A stretch of DNA of 64,000 bases from Hydrogenophaga sp. NFH-34 (GCF_021401345.1 NZ_JACBGE010000008.1:1-64000), one strand, 5' to 3'. Positions 39,539 through 49,375 are shown, numbered from the stretch's first letter. Program-made: numbers and translations. Notes: generated from the sequence alone by a model not told the origin.

Positions 39539-39723
39539 GTGGGGCGGCGTCCGGCGTCGCGCGCAGGGCACAGTCAGCGGTACTGCCTCACGGCCGGCCG
39601 CTGGCTCGGTGGCCGGAGGGCGCCTGTCACGCGGTGGTGACACACCCGGGGTTATGCTGGCGGGCCGAGGCCGTTCGCGTCCGGTCCGGACCTTTTGCCA
39701 CCCGACGCCACAGGAGCACCAGC

Positions 39724-40140
39724 ATGGGTTTCTTCAGCAACATTCTCGAAAAACTGGGCATGAAGGAAGCGGCCGCTGCCCCCGTCATCATCCCGCCGGC
39801 TGCCGCCGCTCCAGCCCCGGCTCCCGCTGCAGCACCGGCTGCCCCGGCCGCGCCTGCAGCCCCCGTGGTCAACCCCATTGCCATGGTCGACGTGATGGCC
39901 CTGCTGACCGACAAGGCGGCCAAGCACCCCGAAAAGCTCAACTGGAAGACCTCCATCGTCGACCTGCTCAAGCTGCTGGGCCTGGACAGCAGCCTGGCTG
40001 CGCGCAAGGAACTGGCCAAGGAGCTGTACTGCCCCGACGAACTGATGGGCGATTCGGCCAAGATGAACATGTGGCTGCACAAGCAGGTGCTCGGCCACAT
40101 CGCTGCCAACGGCGGCAACATTCCCGCCGAGCTGCTGTAA
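39724..40140 (+). CDS. DUF3597 domain protein
   Basis: A 138-residue protein. The N-terminus MGFFSNILEKLGMKE is followed by a Pro/Ala-rich linker of about 30 residues, then the DUF3597 fold: VDVMALLTDKAAKHPEK, WKTSIVDLLKLLGLDSS and ARKELAKELYCPDEL. The family is small, soluble and of unknown function, with an overall lysis- or peptidoglycan-associated context in some genomes. CAGGAG precedes the ATG at 39724. A hairpin with 9-bp arms follows the stop. Confidence 0.9.
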   Translation: MGFFSNILEKLGMKEAAAAPVIIPPAAAAPAPAPAAAPAAPAAPAAPVVNPIAMVDVMALLTDKAAKHPEKLNWKTSIVDLLKLLGLDSSLAARKELAKELYCPDELMGDSAKMNMWLHKQVLGHIAANGGNIPAELL

Positions 40141-40154
40141 GCCGGTGCCGGACC

Positions 40155-40184
40155 GCTGACAGCCGCTGCCAAAACGCTGTCAGC
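40155..40184 (+). other. Hairpin after the DUF3597 gene
   Basis: GCTGACAGC (40155-40163) and GCTGTCAGC (40176-40184) are exact 9-bp inverted copies around a 12-nt loop. No T-run follows, so a terminator function is uncertain. Confidence 0.45.
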
Positions 40185-40233
40185 AGGGTGGGCGCAGACT
40201 GCAAAGCCTGTTCAACACCCTTCCGGAGATTCC

Positions 40234-40357
40234 ATGGCACACGCCCGCAACTGGTTTGAAATTCCCGTCGCCGACATGGCCCGTGCGATGCGCTTTTACG
40301 CTGCGCTCATGGGGCGGCACGCTGGCCGATCTGCTGCGTCCCGAAGGCCTGCACTGA
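40234..40357 (+). pseudogene. Internally deleted VOC (glyoxalase-like) gene
   Basis: From the ATG, MAHARNWFEIPVADMARA and RFYAALMG are the start of a VOC-family protein. After about 27 residues the frame loses the family sequence; a different frame then reads GTLADLLRPEGLH to a stop at 40355-40357. The middle of the domain is missing and the tail is out of frame. CCGGAG lies just before the ATG. It is a remnant only. Confidence 0.6.
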
Positions 40358-40367
40358 GCGCGCCGGC

Positions 40368-40853
40368 TCAGGCCAGCGCGGCCTCGATGTCCTTGGCCAG
40401 CTTCTCGGGCGCGTCCTGGGGCGCGTAGCGCCGGACCACGCGGCCGTCCTTGCCGACCAGGAACTTGGTGAAGTTCCATTTAATGGCCTTGCTGCCCAGC
40501 AGCCCGGGCGCTTCGGCCGTCAGCCAGCGGTACAGCGGGTGGGCATCGGCGCCGTTGACGTCGATCTTGCTCATCATCGGAAAGCTCACCCCGTAATTGC
40601 GCTGGCAGAAGGCGCCGATTTCGGCGTTGCTGCCCGGGTCCTGGTGGCCGAACTGGTTGCATGGAAAACCCAGCACCACCAGACCGCGTTCGCCGTAGGT
40701 CTGGTGCAGTTTTTCCAGGCCGGCGAACTGGGGCGTGAAGCCGCAGGCGCTGGCGGTGTTGACGATCAGCAGCACCTGGCCCCGGTAGCGGTCCAGCGGG
40801 ACGGTCTGCCCCTCGATGGAAAGGGTTTCGAAGGCGTAGAGGTCGGTGGCCAT
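40368..40853 (-). CDS. Glutathione peroxidase
   Basis: A 161-residue thiol peroxidase of the GPx fold. The catalytic cysteine is in VNTASACGFTPQ (Cys in place of Sec), with Gln/Trp of the triad in LGFPCNQFGHQ and IKWNFTKFLV. It reduces hydroperoxides using glutathione or thioredoxin. Starts at 40853 or 40859 are possible. It converges with the VOC remnant. Confidence 0.92.
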   Translation of the reverse strand: MATDLYAFETLSIEGQTVPLDRYRGQVLLIVNTASACGFTPQFAGLEKLHQTYGERGLVVLGFPCNQFGHQDPGSNAEIGAFCQRNYGVSFPMMSKIDVNGADAHPLYRWLTAEAPGLLGSKAIKWNFTKFLVGKDGRVVRRYAPQDAPEKLAKDIEAALA

Positions 40854-41027
40854 GGGCATTCCTGTCCGGAAAAATGAAACGGCGGACAAGCACTATGGCA
40901 GAGCGGGAACGCCCGTGTGTGAAATCGGACATGCCCGGCCGGCCGCGCCCACCGGGCGTGTGCAGGCCGGGCAATCCGGGCATACTGCGAAAAGTTAATT
41001 CCAACGTACACATTCCCGGGCAGGAAC

Positions 41028-42185
41028 ATGGGCAGCGCTTATTCGGTCGCCTTGGTCGGTTTCTCTGAAGCCGAATCGGCCACCTTCGATTCGTTTTTTC
41101 GCATGGCGGCGCGGCGCCCGCCGGCCTACCGGGTCCAGGACGAGGTGTTGGACGCCCAGATCCTGGTCGTCAACGCCGACAACGCCCAAGCCCTGCACCT
41201 GGTGCGTTACGCCGAACTGCCGGGCAAGGTCCTGCTGGTGGGCCATCACGACGGCGGCACGGGCTGGCCGCTGCAGCGCAAGCCGGTGCGGCTGGTGTCG
41301 GTGCTCGCGGCGCTGGACGCCCTGACCGGTGTGCGCCGCGGGGCGGCCGCCCCGCGGGAACAGGCGCCGGTGGCCGCCCAAGGCTTTGCGGCCACCGAGC
41401 CGTTCCACGCTTCCCTGTTGCAGGGGCTGGATGTCAGCATGCAGCGTGGCGGCCAGGTCACGGCGGCTACGGCCCCCATGGTGCCCGCGGTCAGAACGTC
41501 GCGACGCCGCTCGGCCGACAGCGAATTTCCGCCCACGCGGCCGTTGCGGCGCGCGGCTGCCGAGGAGCGCGTGGCCGCGCCGCCCGCGGCCCCCCCTGCG
41601 CCCCCGCCGGCACCCGTGGCCGCACCGGCCCCCCGGGCTGCCGCCCCGCGCGGCGAGCGCCCGGGGGTGGTGCGGCTCACCGACTTCGGGGGGCTGGAAG
41701 ACCTGCCCGCACCCCTGTCGGTGCGGCCAAAGGCGCGGTCCACGCGCTCGCGCGCGCCGGCGGTGCCCGAGGTGCAGCGCGGGGACGCGCTGCTGGTGGC
41801 CGAAAGCCTGGTCGAAGGTCGTATCCTCTTCAAGCGTTTTGCCCGCTACGGCCTGTCGGTCGACTGGTCGCGCGAAGGGTCGCAGGCGCTGGCCATGCTC
41901 AAGGCCCACCCGTACCGGCTGGTGATCGTCGACCGCATGTCGCGCGATCCCGACGGCTTCCAGGTCTGCCGGCAGGCCAAGCAGGTGCGCCTGCCCAATG
42001 GCCAGGCGCCGGTGGTGGTGATGTTCGCGCCCAGTGCCGGCAGCATGGAGCGCATCAAGGCCGGGCTGGCCGGCGCCGACGCGTATTACTCGCGCTCGGT
42101 CACCGAAGCCGAGCTGTACCGCACCCTGGCCGCGCACCGGCTGATCAACCTGCACGCGTTCGAGCCGACCAACGTGAGTTTCTGA
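41028..42185 (+). CDS. Protein with degenerate C-terminal receiver domain
   Basis: A 385-residue protein. The first ~100 residues are an unrecognised alpha/beta domain (AYSVALVGFSEAESATF, ILVVNADNAQALHLV). A Pro/Ala/Arg-rich linker lies in the middle. The last ~130 residues look like a receiver: LLVAESLVEGRILFKRF, LVIVDRMSRDPDGFQVCR, VVVMFAP. The phospho-acceptor Asp seems kept (VIVDRM), but the acidic pair and the conserved Lys are missing. It may be a phosphorylation-independent partner of another regulator. Function is unknown. Confidence 0.75.
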   Translation: MGSAYSVALVGFSEAESATFDSFFRMAARRPPAYRVQDEVLDAQILVVNADNAQALHLVRYAELPGKVLLVGHHDGGTGWPLQRKPVRLVSVLAALDALTGVRRGAAAPREQAPVAAQGFAATEPFHASLLQGLDVSMQRGGQVTAATAPMVPAVRTSRRRSADSEFPPTRPLRRAAAEERVAAPPAAPPAPPPAPVAAPAPRAAAPRGERPGVVRLTDFGGLEDLPAPLSVRPKARSTRSRAPAVPEVQRGDALLVAESLVEGRILFKRFARYGLSVDWSREGSQALAMLKAHPYRLVIVDRMSRDPDGFQVCRQAKQVRLPNGQAPVVVMFAPSAGSMERIKAGLAGADAYYSRSVTEAELYRTLAAHRLINLHAFEPTNVSF

Positions 42186-42198
42186 GCGCGCGCGGCGC

Positions 42199-43482
42199 TC
42201 AGCCGTGCAGGTCGTCCCGCCGGGCGATCTCCAGCAGGCGTTCGAGCTCGACGCCGTGGTGCCGCTGGTTGTGCTGGTGCCAGCGCATGATCAGCCCCAT
42301 CACTCCGGCCACGATCAGGCCGAAGATGGTGATGGCGGCAAAGGCCGACAGCCCCAGCCCGGTCGACAGGCTGTAGAGCGCCCCCAGGCCCAGGATGCAG
42401 GTCTGTTCGTTGAAGTTCTGGACCGCGATCGAGCGGCCCGAGCCCATCAGGTTGTGCCCCCGGTGCTGCAGCAGCGCGTTCATGGGCACCACCAGGAAGC
42501 CGCCCAGCCCACCCAGCAGCACCAGGAACGGGGCGGCGACCCAGACGTTGTCGATGAAGTTCATGCCGATCACCAGCAGCCCCATCGCGATGCCCAGCGG
42601 CATCACCCGTGTGGCCTGGTCCAGCCGCATGCGCAGCGAGGCGACCACCGCGCCCACGGCCGTGCCCAGCGCCACGACGCCGACCAGGCTGGACGCCTGC
42701 GTGGTGCTGTAGCCCAGCGCGGCGCCGGCCCAGGCCAGCACGATATAGCGCAGGTTGCCGGACACGCCCCAGAACAGGGTGGTGGTCGACAGCGAGATCT
42801 GGCCCAGGTGGTCGCGCCAGAGCCGGCTGTTGCAGCGCCAGAAGTCGGGCAGCAGGGCCAGCGGGTTGCGCGGCATGGGCCGCGGGGTCACGCCGGTCAG
42901 CGGGATGCGCAGGTTGAACATGGCCGCCAGGGCGTAGACACCCACCAGCACCGCGATGGCGGCCTCGGCCGGGTGGTCGATCCCGAGCGAAAGGCCTGGC
43001 AGCTGGATCGCCATGAGTTGGGCCGAGAGGTAGGGGCCAACCAGCTGGCCGCCCAGCAGCACGCCCAGAATGATGGAGGCGATGGTCAGGCCCTCGATCC
43101 AGCCGTTGGCCTTGACCAGCTGAGAGGGGGGCAGCAGCTCGGTGAGGATGCCGTACTTGGCCGGCGAATAGGCCGCTGCGCCCAGGCCGACCAGCGTGTA
43201 CGCGGCCAGCGGGTGCACGCCGGTGAGCATCAGCAGGCAGCCGGCGACCTTGATCGCGTTGCTGATGAACATCACCTGCCCTTTGGGCCGGGCGTCGGCG
43301 AAGGCCCCCACGAAGGGGGCCAGGGCGACATAGAACAGGGCGAACAGCGGCACCAATGCCGCGCTTTGCCATTCGGGTGCGTGGCGGCTGCGCAGCAACT
43401 CGATGGCGGCCACGAACAGCGCGTTGTCAGCCAGGGAGCTGAAGAACTGCGCCGTCATGATGGTGTAGAAGCCGCGCTTCAT
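42199..43482 (-). CDS. lplT: Lysophospholipid transporter LplT (MFS)
   Basis: A 427-residue MFS protein with about 12 helices. The opening MKRGFYTIMTAQFFSSLADN, AYSPAKYGILTELLPPSQL and GWIEGLTIASIILGV are LplT signatures. It flips lysophospholipids inward for reacylation. It is divergent from the alanine racemase gene across 172 bp. No acyltransferase (aas) partner is adjacent. Confidence 0.9.
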   Translation of the reverse strand: MKRGFYTIMTAQFFSSLADNALFVAAIELLRSRHAPEWQSAALVPLFALFYVALAPFVGAFADARPKGQVMFISNAIKVAGCLLMLTGVHPLAAYTLVGLGAAAYSPAKYGILTELLPPSQLVKANGWIEGLTIASIILGVLLGGQLVGPYLSAQLMAIQLPGLSLGIDHPAEAAIAVLVGVYALAAMFNLRIPLTGVTPRPMPRNPLALLPDFWRCNSRLWRDHLGQISLSTTTLFWGVSGNLRYIVLAWAGAALGYSTTQASSLVGVVALGTAVGAVVASLRMRLDQATRVMPLGIAMGLLVIGMNFIDNVWVAAPFLVLLGGLGGFLVVPMNALLQHRGHNLMGSGRSIAVQNFNEQTCILGLGALYSLSTGLGLSAFAAITIFGLIVAGVMGLIMRWHQHNQRHHGVELERLLEIARRDDLHG

Positions 43483-43654
43483 GGGGATGATTCTGTGGAC
43501 CGGGTGGTCTGGGCACCGTTTGGGCCCGGGTCAGCAGCGGTTTTTTGTGCGAAAGTCGGCGCTATCTCCAAGGATGCGGGGTTATAGCATGGCACCCTGA
43601 AGGGCCCATGAAGCGCCACCGCCGCCCGTTCTCCCGCCGTTTTCTGTCGTTGCC

Positions 43655-44785
43655 ATGCCCCGCCCGATCCTCGCCACCGTCCACCCCGAAGGGCTTCGCC
43701 ACAACCTCGCACAGGCCCGGGTGCGGGCACCCGATGCCCGGGTCTGGGCGGTGGTCAAGGCCAATGCCTACGGGCACGGCATCGAGCGCGCCTTCGAGGC
43801 CCTGCGCGGTGCCGACGGTTTTGCGCTGCTGGACCTGGCCGAAGCCGAACGGCTGCGGGCCCTCGACTGGCGCGGTCCGATCCTGCTGCTCGAAGGCGTG
43901 TTCGAGCCGCGCGACCTGGAGCTGTGTTCGCGCCTGGGGCTGTGGCACGCGGTGCACTGCGACGAGCAGATCGACTGGCTGGCCGCGCACAAGACCCAGC
44001 AGTCGCACCGGGTGTTCCTCAAGCTCAACAGCGGCATGAACCGGCTGGGCTTCACGCCCGGCGCATTCCGCGCGGCCTGGGCCCGCCTGAGCGCCTTGCC
44101 CCAGGTCGACGAAATCGCCTTCATGACCCACTTCAGCGATGCCGACGGCCCCCGCGGCATCGACCACCAGGTGGCGGCTTTCGAGGCCGCCACCGCCGAC
44201 CTGGCCGGTGAGCGCACGCTGTGCAACACGGCTGCGATGCTGCGCCACGCCAGCCGGCCGCTGCGCGGCGTGGGCGTGAGCACGCTCGCGGCCGACTGGG
44301 TGCGCGAAGGCATCGCGCTTTACGGCAGCGCGCCCGACTACCCGGAAAACAGCGCTGCGCACTGGGATCTGCAGCCGACCATGACGCTGAGCACCCGCGT
44401 CATCGGCACCCAGCGGCTGCAGGCCGGGGATACCGTGGGCTACGGCTCCACCTTCACGGCGGACGGACCGCTGCACATCGGCGTGGTGGCCTGCGGTTAT
44501 GCCGACGGTTACCCGCGCCACGCCGGCACCGGCACGCCGGTGCTGGTGAACGGGGTGCGCACCCGGCTGGTCGGCCGGGTCAGCATGGACATGATCACCG
44601 TCGACCTGTCGCCGCTGGACGCCGCAGGGGTGCCCGCCGGCATCGGCAGCGAGGTGGTGATGTGGGGCGTCTCGCCCAGCACCGGCGCCGTGCTGCCGGT
44701 GGACGAGGTGGCCCGTGCTGCCGGCACCATCAGCTACGAGCTGTTGTGCGCCGTGGCGCCGCGCGTGCCCTTCGCGCCGGTCTGA
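43655..44785 (+). CDS. alr: Alanine racemase
   Basis: A 376-residue fold-III PLP enzyme. The PLP lysine is in [13 protein letters not shown], the catalytic Tyr region is [12 protein letters not shown], and other blocks are [27 protein letters not shown] and [12 protein letters not shown]. It interconverts L- and D-alanine for peptidoglycan. The ATG at 43655 gives the normal N-terminus. Downstream lies the operator-controlled efflux cluster. Confidence 0.93.
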   Translation: MPRPILATVHPEGLRHNLAQARVRAPDARVWAVVKANAYGHGIERAFEALRGADGFALLDLAEAERLRALDWRGPILLLEGVFEPRDLELCSRLGLWHAVHCDEQIDWLAAHKTQQSHRVFLKLNSGMNRLGFTPGAFRAAWARLSALPQVDEIAFMTHFSDADGPRGIDHQVAAFEAATADLAGERTLCNTAAMLRHASRPLRGVGVSTLAADWVREGIALYGSAPDYPENSAAHWDLQPTMTLSTRVIGTQRLQAGDTVGYGSTFTADGPLHIGVVACGYADGYPRHAGTGTPVLVNGVRTRLVGRVSMDMITVDLSPLDAAGVPAGIGSEVVMWGVSPSTGAVLPVDEVARAAGTISYELLCAVAPRVPFAPV

Positions 44786-44843
44786 CCGGTCGGGCACGGT
44801 CCGGTCGGCGTTCCGGCACCGGGGCAATCGCCTGTAGGGGGTG

Positions 44844-44878
44844 GGGGTATTGTACCCCTGGGGGTATATGAATATACT
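44844..44878 (+). promoter_or_regulatory. Sigma-70 promoter overlapped by CsoR-type operator
   Basis: A -35 TTGTAC (44850-44855) and a -10 TATACT (44873-44878) are 17 bp apart. Between and across them lie alternating arms: GGGGTA, TACCCC (44853-44858) and GGGGTA (44861-44866), forming two overlapping dyads, the second being TACCCCTGGGGGTA. This matches the G/C-tract operators of CsoR-family repressors, and a CsoR-like gene lies downstream in the cluster. Binding would block RNA polymerase directly. Confidence 0.8.
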
Positions 44879-44899
44879 CGGCCCGTACAGGAGAACCCC

Positions 44900-46060
44900 A
44901 TGCGTGCCGCCGATCTGTTTGCTGTTTTTGCCTTGCCCCTGGAACGGGCATCCACCCGCCGGAGCCGGCCTGGGCGCGTGCGAGCGGCCTGGCGTCTGAT
45001 CGTGGCGGCGGCCTTGCTGCCGCTGGCGGCGCTGGCGCAGACCGGCCCCCGCGTGCCGGTGATCACGCTCGGTGCGCAGGCGGTGGCGCCCACGGCGGTG
45101 TTCGACGGCACCCTGCAGGCGGTGCAGCAGAGCGTGCTGTCGGCGCAGGCCAGCGGCCGCATCACGGCGCTGCACGTGAAGGCGGGTGACCGGGTCAAAG
45201 CCGGCCAGTTGCTGGCGGTGATCGACGACCGTGCCACCCAGGCCGGGGTGGCGCAGGCTTCGGCGGGTGTGGCCCAGGCCGATGCCCAGCTGGCCAATGC
45301 CCAGGCCGCGTATCAGCGCACCCGCGACCTGCGGGCGCAGGGCTTCGTGGCCCAGGCGGCGCTGGACGCCGCGCAGGCGCAGTACCGCGCGGCCCAGGCG
45401 GGCGCGGCGGCGGCGCGTGCCGGCCAGACCCAGGCCAGCGTGGCGCAGGGTTTCACCCGCGTGACCGCCCCGTACGACGGCTGGGTCCTGTCGACCCAGG
45501 CCGAGGCCGGGCAACTGGCCCTGCCGGGCGCGCCGCTGCTGACCGTGTACGCCCCTCAGTCCCTGCGGGCGGTGGTGTACGTGCCGGCGTCGCAGCAGGC
45601 CGTGGCCGCGCAGGCGCAGACGGTCGAGGTGCTGCTGCCCGGCGCCGAGCGCTGGGTGGCGCCGGCCGCGAAGACCGCGATGCCGGCGGCCGACCCGGTG
45701 TCGCAAACGGTGGAGTGGCGGCTGGACCTGGCCCAGGCCGACGTCCATGGCCAGGTGCCGGGGCGCCAGCTCCAGGTGCGTTTCGTGGGCAGCGCTGCGG
45801 CCGGTGCGCAGGCCGCGCGGCTGATGGTGCCGGCCTCGGCCCTGGTGCGGCGGGGCGAGCTGACGGCGGTCTACGTGGTGGCCGGCCGCGGCGAAGGTCA
45901 GCCGGACGGCTTTGTGCTGCGGGCCGTGCGCGTGGGCGCCACCCACGCGGCCGGGCAGGGCGCGACGGTGGAAGTCCTGGCGGGCCTGCAGGCGGGCGAC
46001 CGCGTGGCCACGGACCCGGTGCGGGCCGGGCTGAACGGGGCCCAGCCCGCAGACCGTTGA
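44900..46060 (+). CDS. RND efflux system periplasmic adaptor (MFP)
   Basis: A 386-residue membrane fusion protein. A signal or anchor (LIVAAALLPLAALAQ) is preceded by an Arg-rich head of 30 residues. The lipoyl/coiled-coil core follows: SGRITALHVKAGDRVKAGQ and an Ala/Gln-rich helical hairpin (ASAGVAQADAQLANAQ), then TRVTAPYDGW-like FTRVTAPYDGWV. It links the inner-membrane pump at 46071 to an outer-membrane channel that is not in this cluster. CAGGAG precedes the ATG and the CsoR-type promoter is just upstream. Confidence 0.88.
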   Translation: MRAADLFAVFALPLERASTRRSRPGRVRAAWRLIVAAALLPLAALAQTGPRVPVITLGAQAVAPTAVFDGTLQAVQQSVLSAQASGRITALHVKAGDRVKAGQLLAVIDDRATQAGVAQASAGVAQADAQLANAQAAYQRTRDLRAQGFVAQAALDAAQAQYRAAQAGAAAARAGQTQASVAQGFTRVTAPYDGWVLSTQAEAGQLALPGAPLLTVYAPQSLRAVVYVPASQQAVAAQAQTVEVLLPGAERWVAPAAKTAMPAADPVSQTVEWRLDLAQADVHGQVPGRQLQVRFVGSAAAGAQAARLMVPASALVRRGELTAVYVVAGRGEGQPDGFVLRAVRVGATHAAGQGATVEVLAGLQAGDRVATDPVRAGLNGAQPADR

Positions 46061-46070
46061 GGGCCTGACC

Positions 46071-49000
46071 ATGAAACCCATTGCTCCCGATTCCCGCGAA
46101 AAGCTGGGCCTGTCCGGCACGGTGGCGCGGGCTTTCCAGGCCAATGCCATCACCCCGCTGCTGGCGCTGGTGGCGCTGCTGCTGGGCCTGTTCGCCGTGC
46201 TGGTCACACCGCGCGAGGAAGAGCCGCAGATCAACGTGACCATGGCCAACGTGCTGATTCCTTTCCCGGGTGCGTCCAGCGCCGACGTGGAGAAGATGGT
46301 CGCCGCGCCGGCCGAGCAGGTGCTCTCGCAGATCCAGGGCATCGAGCACACCTACTCGGTGGCGCGCCCCGGGGTGGCGGTGCTGACGGTGCAGTTCCAG
46401 GTGGGCGTGCCGCGCACCGAAGCGCTGGTGCGCCTGTACGACGTGCTCAACGCCAACCAGGACTGGCTGCCTGCCGGCCTGGGCGTGCTCACGCCCATCG
46501 TCAAGCCCAAGGGCATCGACGACGTGCCGGTGCTCGCGGCCACGCTGTGGACCGATGGCGCGGACAGTGCGCACGCGCTGGAGCGCGTGGCGCACGCGGT
46601 CGAGACCGAGCTCAAGCGTGTGCCGGGCACGCGCGAGGTGGTGACCATCGGCGGCCCCGGCCGCGCCGTGCACGTGTGGCTGGAGCCGAACCGCCTGCGC
46701 GAGCGCGGCGTCAGCGTCCAGCAACTGCAGGCGGCGATCGCGGCGGCCAACCAGGCCATGCCTTCGGGCTCGGTGGTGAACCCGAACCCGGCGCCGGGCG
46801 AACCCGGCATGTGGTCGGTGGAAACCGGCGAGTTCCTGCGCAGCGAACAGGACGTGGGCGACATCGTCGTCGGCGTGAACGCCGGCCGGCCGGTCTACCT
46901 GCGGGAGGTGGCGCGGGTCGAAGCGGGTGCCCAGCTGCCCCAGCGCTACGTCTGGTTCACCCCGGGCGTGGTCGACGAAGCCCATCCCGGCGCCCAAGGC
47001 CGGAACCACCCGGCCGTCACGATCACCGTGACCAAGAAGCCGGGCGAGAACGCGGTCGACGTGGCGCGCGGCGCGGCCGAGCGGCTGGACAACCTGAAGA
47101 ACACGGTGATCCCCGACGACGTGCAGGTCAGCATCACCCGCGACTACGGCCAGACCGCGGCCGACAAGGCCAACAAGCTGATCCAGAAGCTGATCTTCGC
47201 CACCGGCAGCGTGATCGTGCTGGTCGGCCTGGCGCTGGGCCGGCGCGAGGCGGTCATCGTCGGCACCGCGGTGATCCTCACGCTCACGGCCACGCTGTTC
47301 GCGTCCTGGGCCTGGGGCTTCACGCTCAACCGGGTGTCGCTGTTCGCGCTGATCTTCTCCATCGGCATCCTGGTGGACGATGCGATCGTGGTGGTCGAGA
47401 ACATCCACCGGCACCGCCAGCTCACGCCCGACGCGCCGCTGCGCGAGATCATTCCGCGCGCGGTCGATGAAGTGGGCGGGCCGACGATCCTGGCCACCTT
47501 CACCGTGATCGCGGCGCTGCTGCCCATGGCGTTCGTGACCGGCCTGATGGGGCCGTACATGAGCCCGATCCCGATCAACGCCAGCATGGGCATGGCGATC
47601 TCGCTCGCCATCGCCTTCACCGTCACGCCCTGGCTGGCGCTGAAGCTGACCAAGGCCCATGGCGCCGACGGACACCACGCAGACCACGGTCCGGGCAAGC
47701 TCACGCGCGGCCTGCAGAACACGTTCACGAAGATCCTCACGCCCTTCCTGGCGAGCGCCCGCAAGCGCTGGCTGCTGGCGGGCGGCATCATCGCGGCGCT
47801 GCTGCTGTCGGTGGGGCTGGCGATGGTGCAGTGGGTGGTGCTGAAGATGCTGCCCTTCGACAACAAGAGCGAATACCAGGTGGTGGTCGACATGCCCGCC
47901 GGCACGCCGCTGGAAGACACGGCCGCCGCGCTGCAGGACATGACGGCCTGGCTGGCGCGGCAGCCCGAGGTGACGAACGTGCAGGGCTATGCCGGCACCG
48001 CCAGCCCGATCACCTTCAACGGCCTGGTGCGCCAGTACTACCTGCGCGCGGAGGCCGAAGGCGGCGATCTGCAGGTCAATCTGGTCGACGCCCACCACCG
48101 CAGCGACAAGAGCCACACCATCGCGCAGCGCCACCGGCCCGCGCTGGAGCGGATCGCGGCCGCGCACGGTGCGCGCATCAAGGTGGTGGAAGTGCCGCCG
48201 GGCCCACCGGTGATGTCGCCCATCGTGGCCGAGGTCTACGGGCCGGACGAGGCCGGGCGGCGCGAACTCGCGCAGCGTGTGGCCCAGGCGTTCGCCGACA
48301 CGCCCGACATCGTGGCCATCGACACCACGCTCAAGGAAGCCGCGCCGCGCGCCTTCCTGCGCATCCAGCGCCAGCGCGCCGAGTCGCTCGGCATCCCGGT
48401 GCAGGTGATTGCGCAGACCGCGTACGCCGCGCTGTCGGGCGCGGACGTGGCCTACCTGCACGACGGGCAGGCCAAGTTCCCGGTGCCGGTGCGCCTGCAA
48501 CTGCCGCTGGAGCGGCAGGTCGGGCTGGACGCGGTGCTGGCGCTGCCGCTGAAGGCCGCCAACGGAGCCATGGTGCCGCTGTCCGAACTGGTGACGGTGG
48601 AGCGCGGCGTGATCGACCAGCCGCGTTACACCAAGGACCTGATGCCCGTGAGCTACGTGTTCGGCGACATGGCGGGCCACACCGACTCGCCCCTGTACGG
48701 CCTGTTCGGCATCCGGCCCCGGCTCCAGGCGGCGGCGCTGCCGAATGCGGGCGAGCTGGGCGAATACTGGATTTCGCAGCCCCGGGACCCGTACCGCGAA
48801 TACGCGATCAAGTGGGACGGCGAATGGCAGATCACCTACGAGACCTTCCGCGACATGGGCGCCGCCTACGGCGTCGGCCTGATCCTGATCTACCTGCTGG
48901 TGGTGGCGCAGTTCCGCAGCTACGTCACGCCGCTGATCATCATGGCGCCGATCCCGCTGACGATGATCGGGGTGATGCCGGGCCACGCGCTGCTGCAGGC

Positions 49001-49340
49001 GCAGTTCACGGCCACCTCCATGATCGGCATGATCGCGCTGGCCGGCATCATCGTGCGCAACTCCATCCTGCTGGTGGACTTCATCGAGCTGGAAACCGCG
49101 CGCGGCGTGCCTTTCGCGCAGGCGGTGGTGCAGTCGGCCGCGGTGCGGGCGCAGCCCATCGCCCTGACCGGCCTGGCGGCCATGATGGGCGCCTTCTTCA
49201 TCCTCGACGACCCGATCTTCAACGGTCTGGCGATCGCGCTGATCTTCGGCATCGCGGTGTCCACGATGCTGACCCTGGTGGTCATCCCGGTGCTGTATTA
49301 CGCGGTCTATCGCCGCCGGCACGAGGCGGCCGACGCCTGA
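46071..49340 (+). CDS. RND efflux transporter permease
   Basis: A 1089-residue RND pump with two sets of six helices and large periplasmic loops. The proton-relay block is FSIGILVDDAIVVVENIH (twin Asp in helix 4). The opening has FQANAITPLLALVALLLGL and PREEEPQINVTMANV, a heavy-metal/hydrophobe-type N-terminus closer to AcrB-like HAE pumps than to CzcA. It starts 10 bp after the adaptor gene. The substrate is unknown; the CsoR-like control suggests a reactive sulfur species, metal or thiol-toxic compound. Confidence 0.9.
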   Translation: MKPIAPDSREKLGLSGTVARAFQANAITPLLALVALLLGLFAVLVTPREEEPQINVTMANVLIPFPGASSADVEKMVAAPAEQVLSQIQGIEHTYSVARPGVAVLTVQFQVGVPRTEALVRLYDVLNANQDWLPAGLGVLTPIVKPKGIDDVPVLAATLWTDGADSAHALERVAHAVETELKRVPGTREVVTIGGPGRAVHVWLEPNRLRERGVSVQQLQAAIAAANQAMPSGSVVNPNPAPGEPGMWSVETGEFLRSEQDVGDIVVGVNAGRPVYLREVARVEAGAQLPQRYVWFTPGVVDEAHPGAQGRNHPAVTITVTKKPGENAVDVARGAAERLDNLKNTVIPDDVQVSITRDYGQTAADKANKLIQKLIFATGSVIVLVGLALGRREAVIVGTAVILTLTATLFASWAWGFTLNRVSLFALIFSIGILVDDAIVVVENIHRHRQLTPDAPLREIIPRAVDEVGGPTILATFTVIAALLPMAFVTGLMGPYMSPIPINASMGMAISLAIAFTVTPWLALKLTKAHGADGHHADHGPGKLTRGLQNTFTKILTPFLASARKRWLLAGGIIAALLLSVGLAMVQWVVLKMLPFDNKSEYQVVVDMPAGTPLEDTAAALQDMTAWLARQPEVTNVQGYAGTASPITFNGLVRQYYLRAEAEGGDLQVNLVDAHHRSDKSHTIAQRHRPALERIAAAHGARIKVVEVPPGPPVMSPIVAEVYGPDEAGRRELAQRVAQAFADTPDIVAIDTTLKEAAPRAFLRIQRQRAESLGIPVQVIAQTAYAALSGADVAYLHDGQAKFPVPVRLQLPLERQVGLDAVLALPLKAANGAMVPLSELVTVERGVIDQPRYTKDLMPVSYVFGDMAGHTDSPLYGLFGIRPRLQAAALPNAGELGEYWISQPRDPYREYAIKWDGEWQITYETFRDMGAAYGVGLILIYLLVVAQFRSYVTPLIIMAPIPLTMIGVMPGHALLQAQFTATSMIGMIALAGIIVRNSILLVDFIELETARGVPFAQAVVQSAAVRAQPIALTGLAAMMGAFFILDDPIFNGLAIALIFGIAVSTMLTLVVIPVLYYAVYRRRHEAADA

Positions 49341-49375
49341 ACCTGTGTTCCCCGTTTTTCATCAAGGAGTTCCCC

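Noticed and set aside
37124..39643. 839-codon minus-strand frame over glcE and glcF
   Set aside because: Antisense to two genes with clear cofactor motifs; composition is that of a GC-rich shadow.
39637..39658. Sigma-70 promoter before the DUF3597 gene (GTGACA and TATGCT)
   Set aside because: The boxes are only 10 bp apart, and no alternative -35 gives a usable spacing.
45453..49322. 1289-codon open frame on the minus strand across the RND pump
   Set aside because: It is antisense to a clear RND permease, is rich in His/Arg/Gln/Gly with no domain, and exists because high-GC codon use removes stops on the opposite strand.
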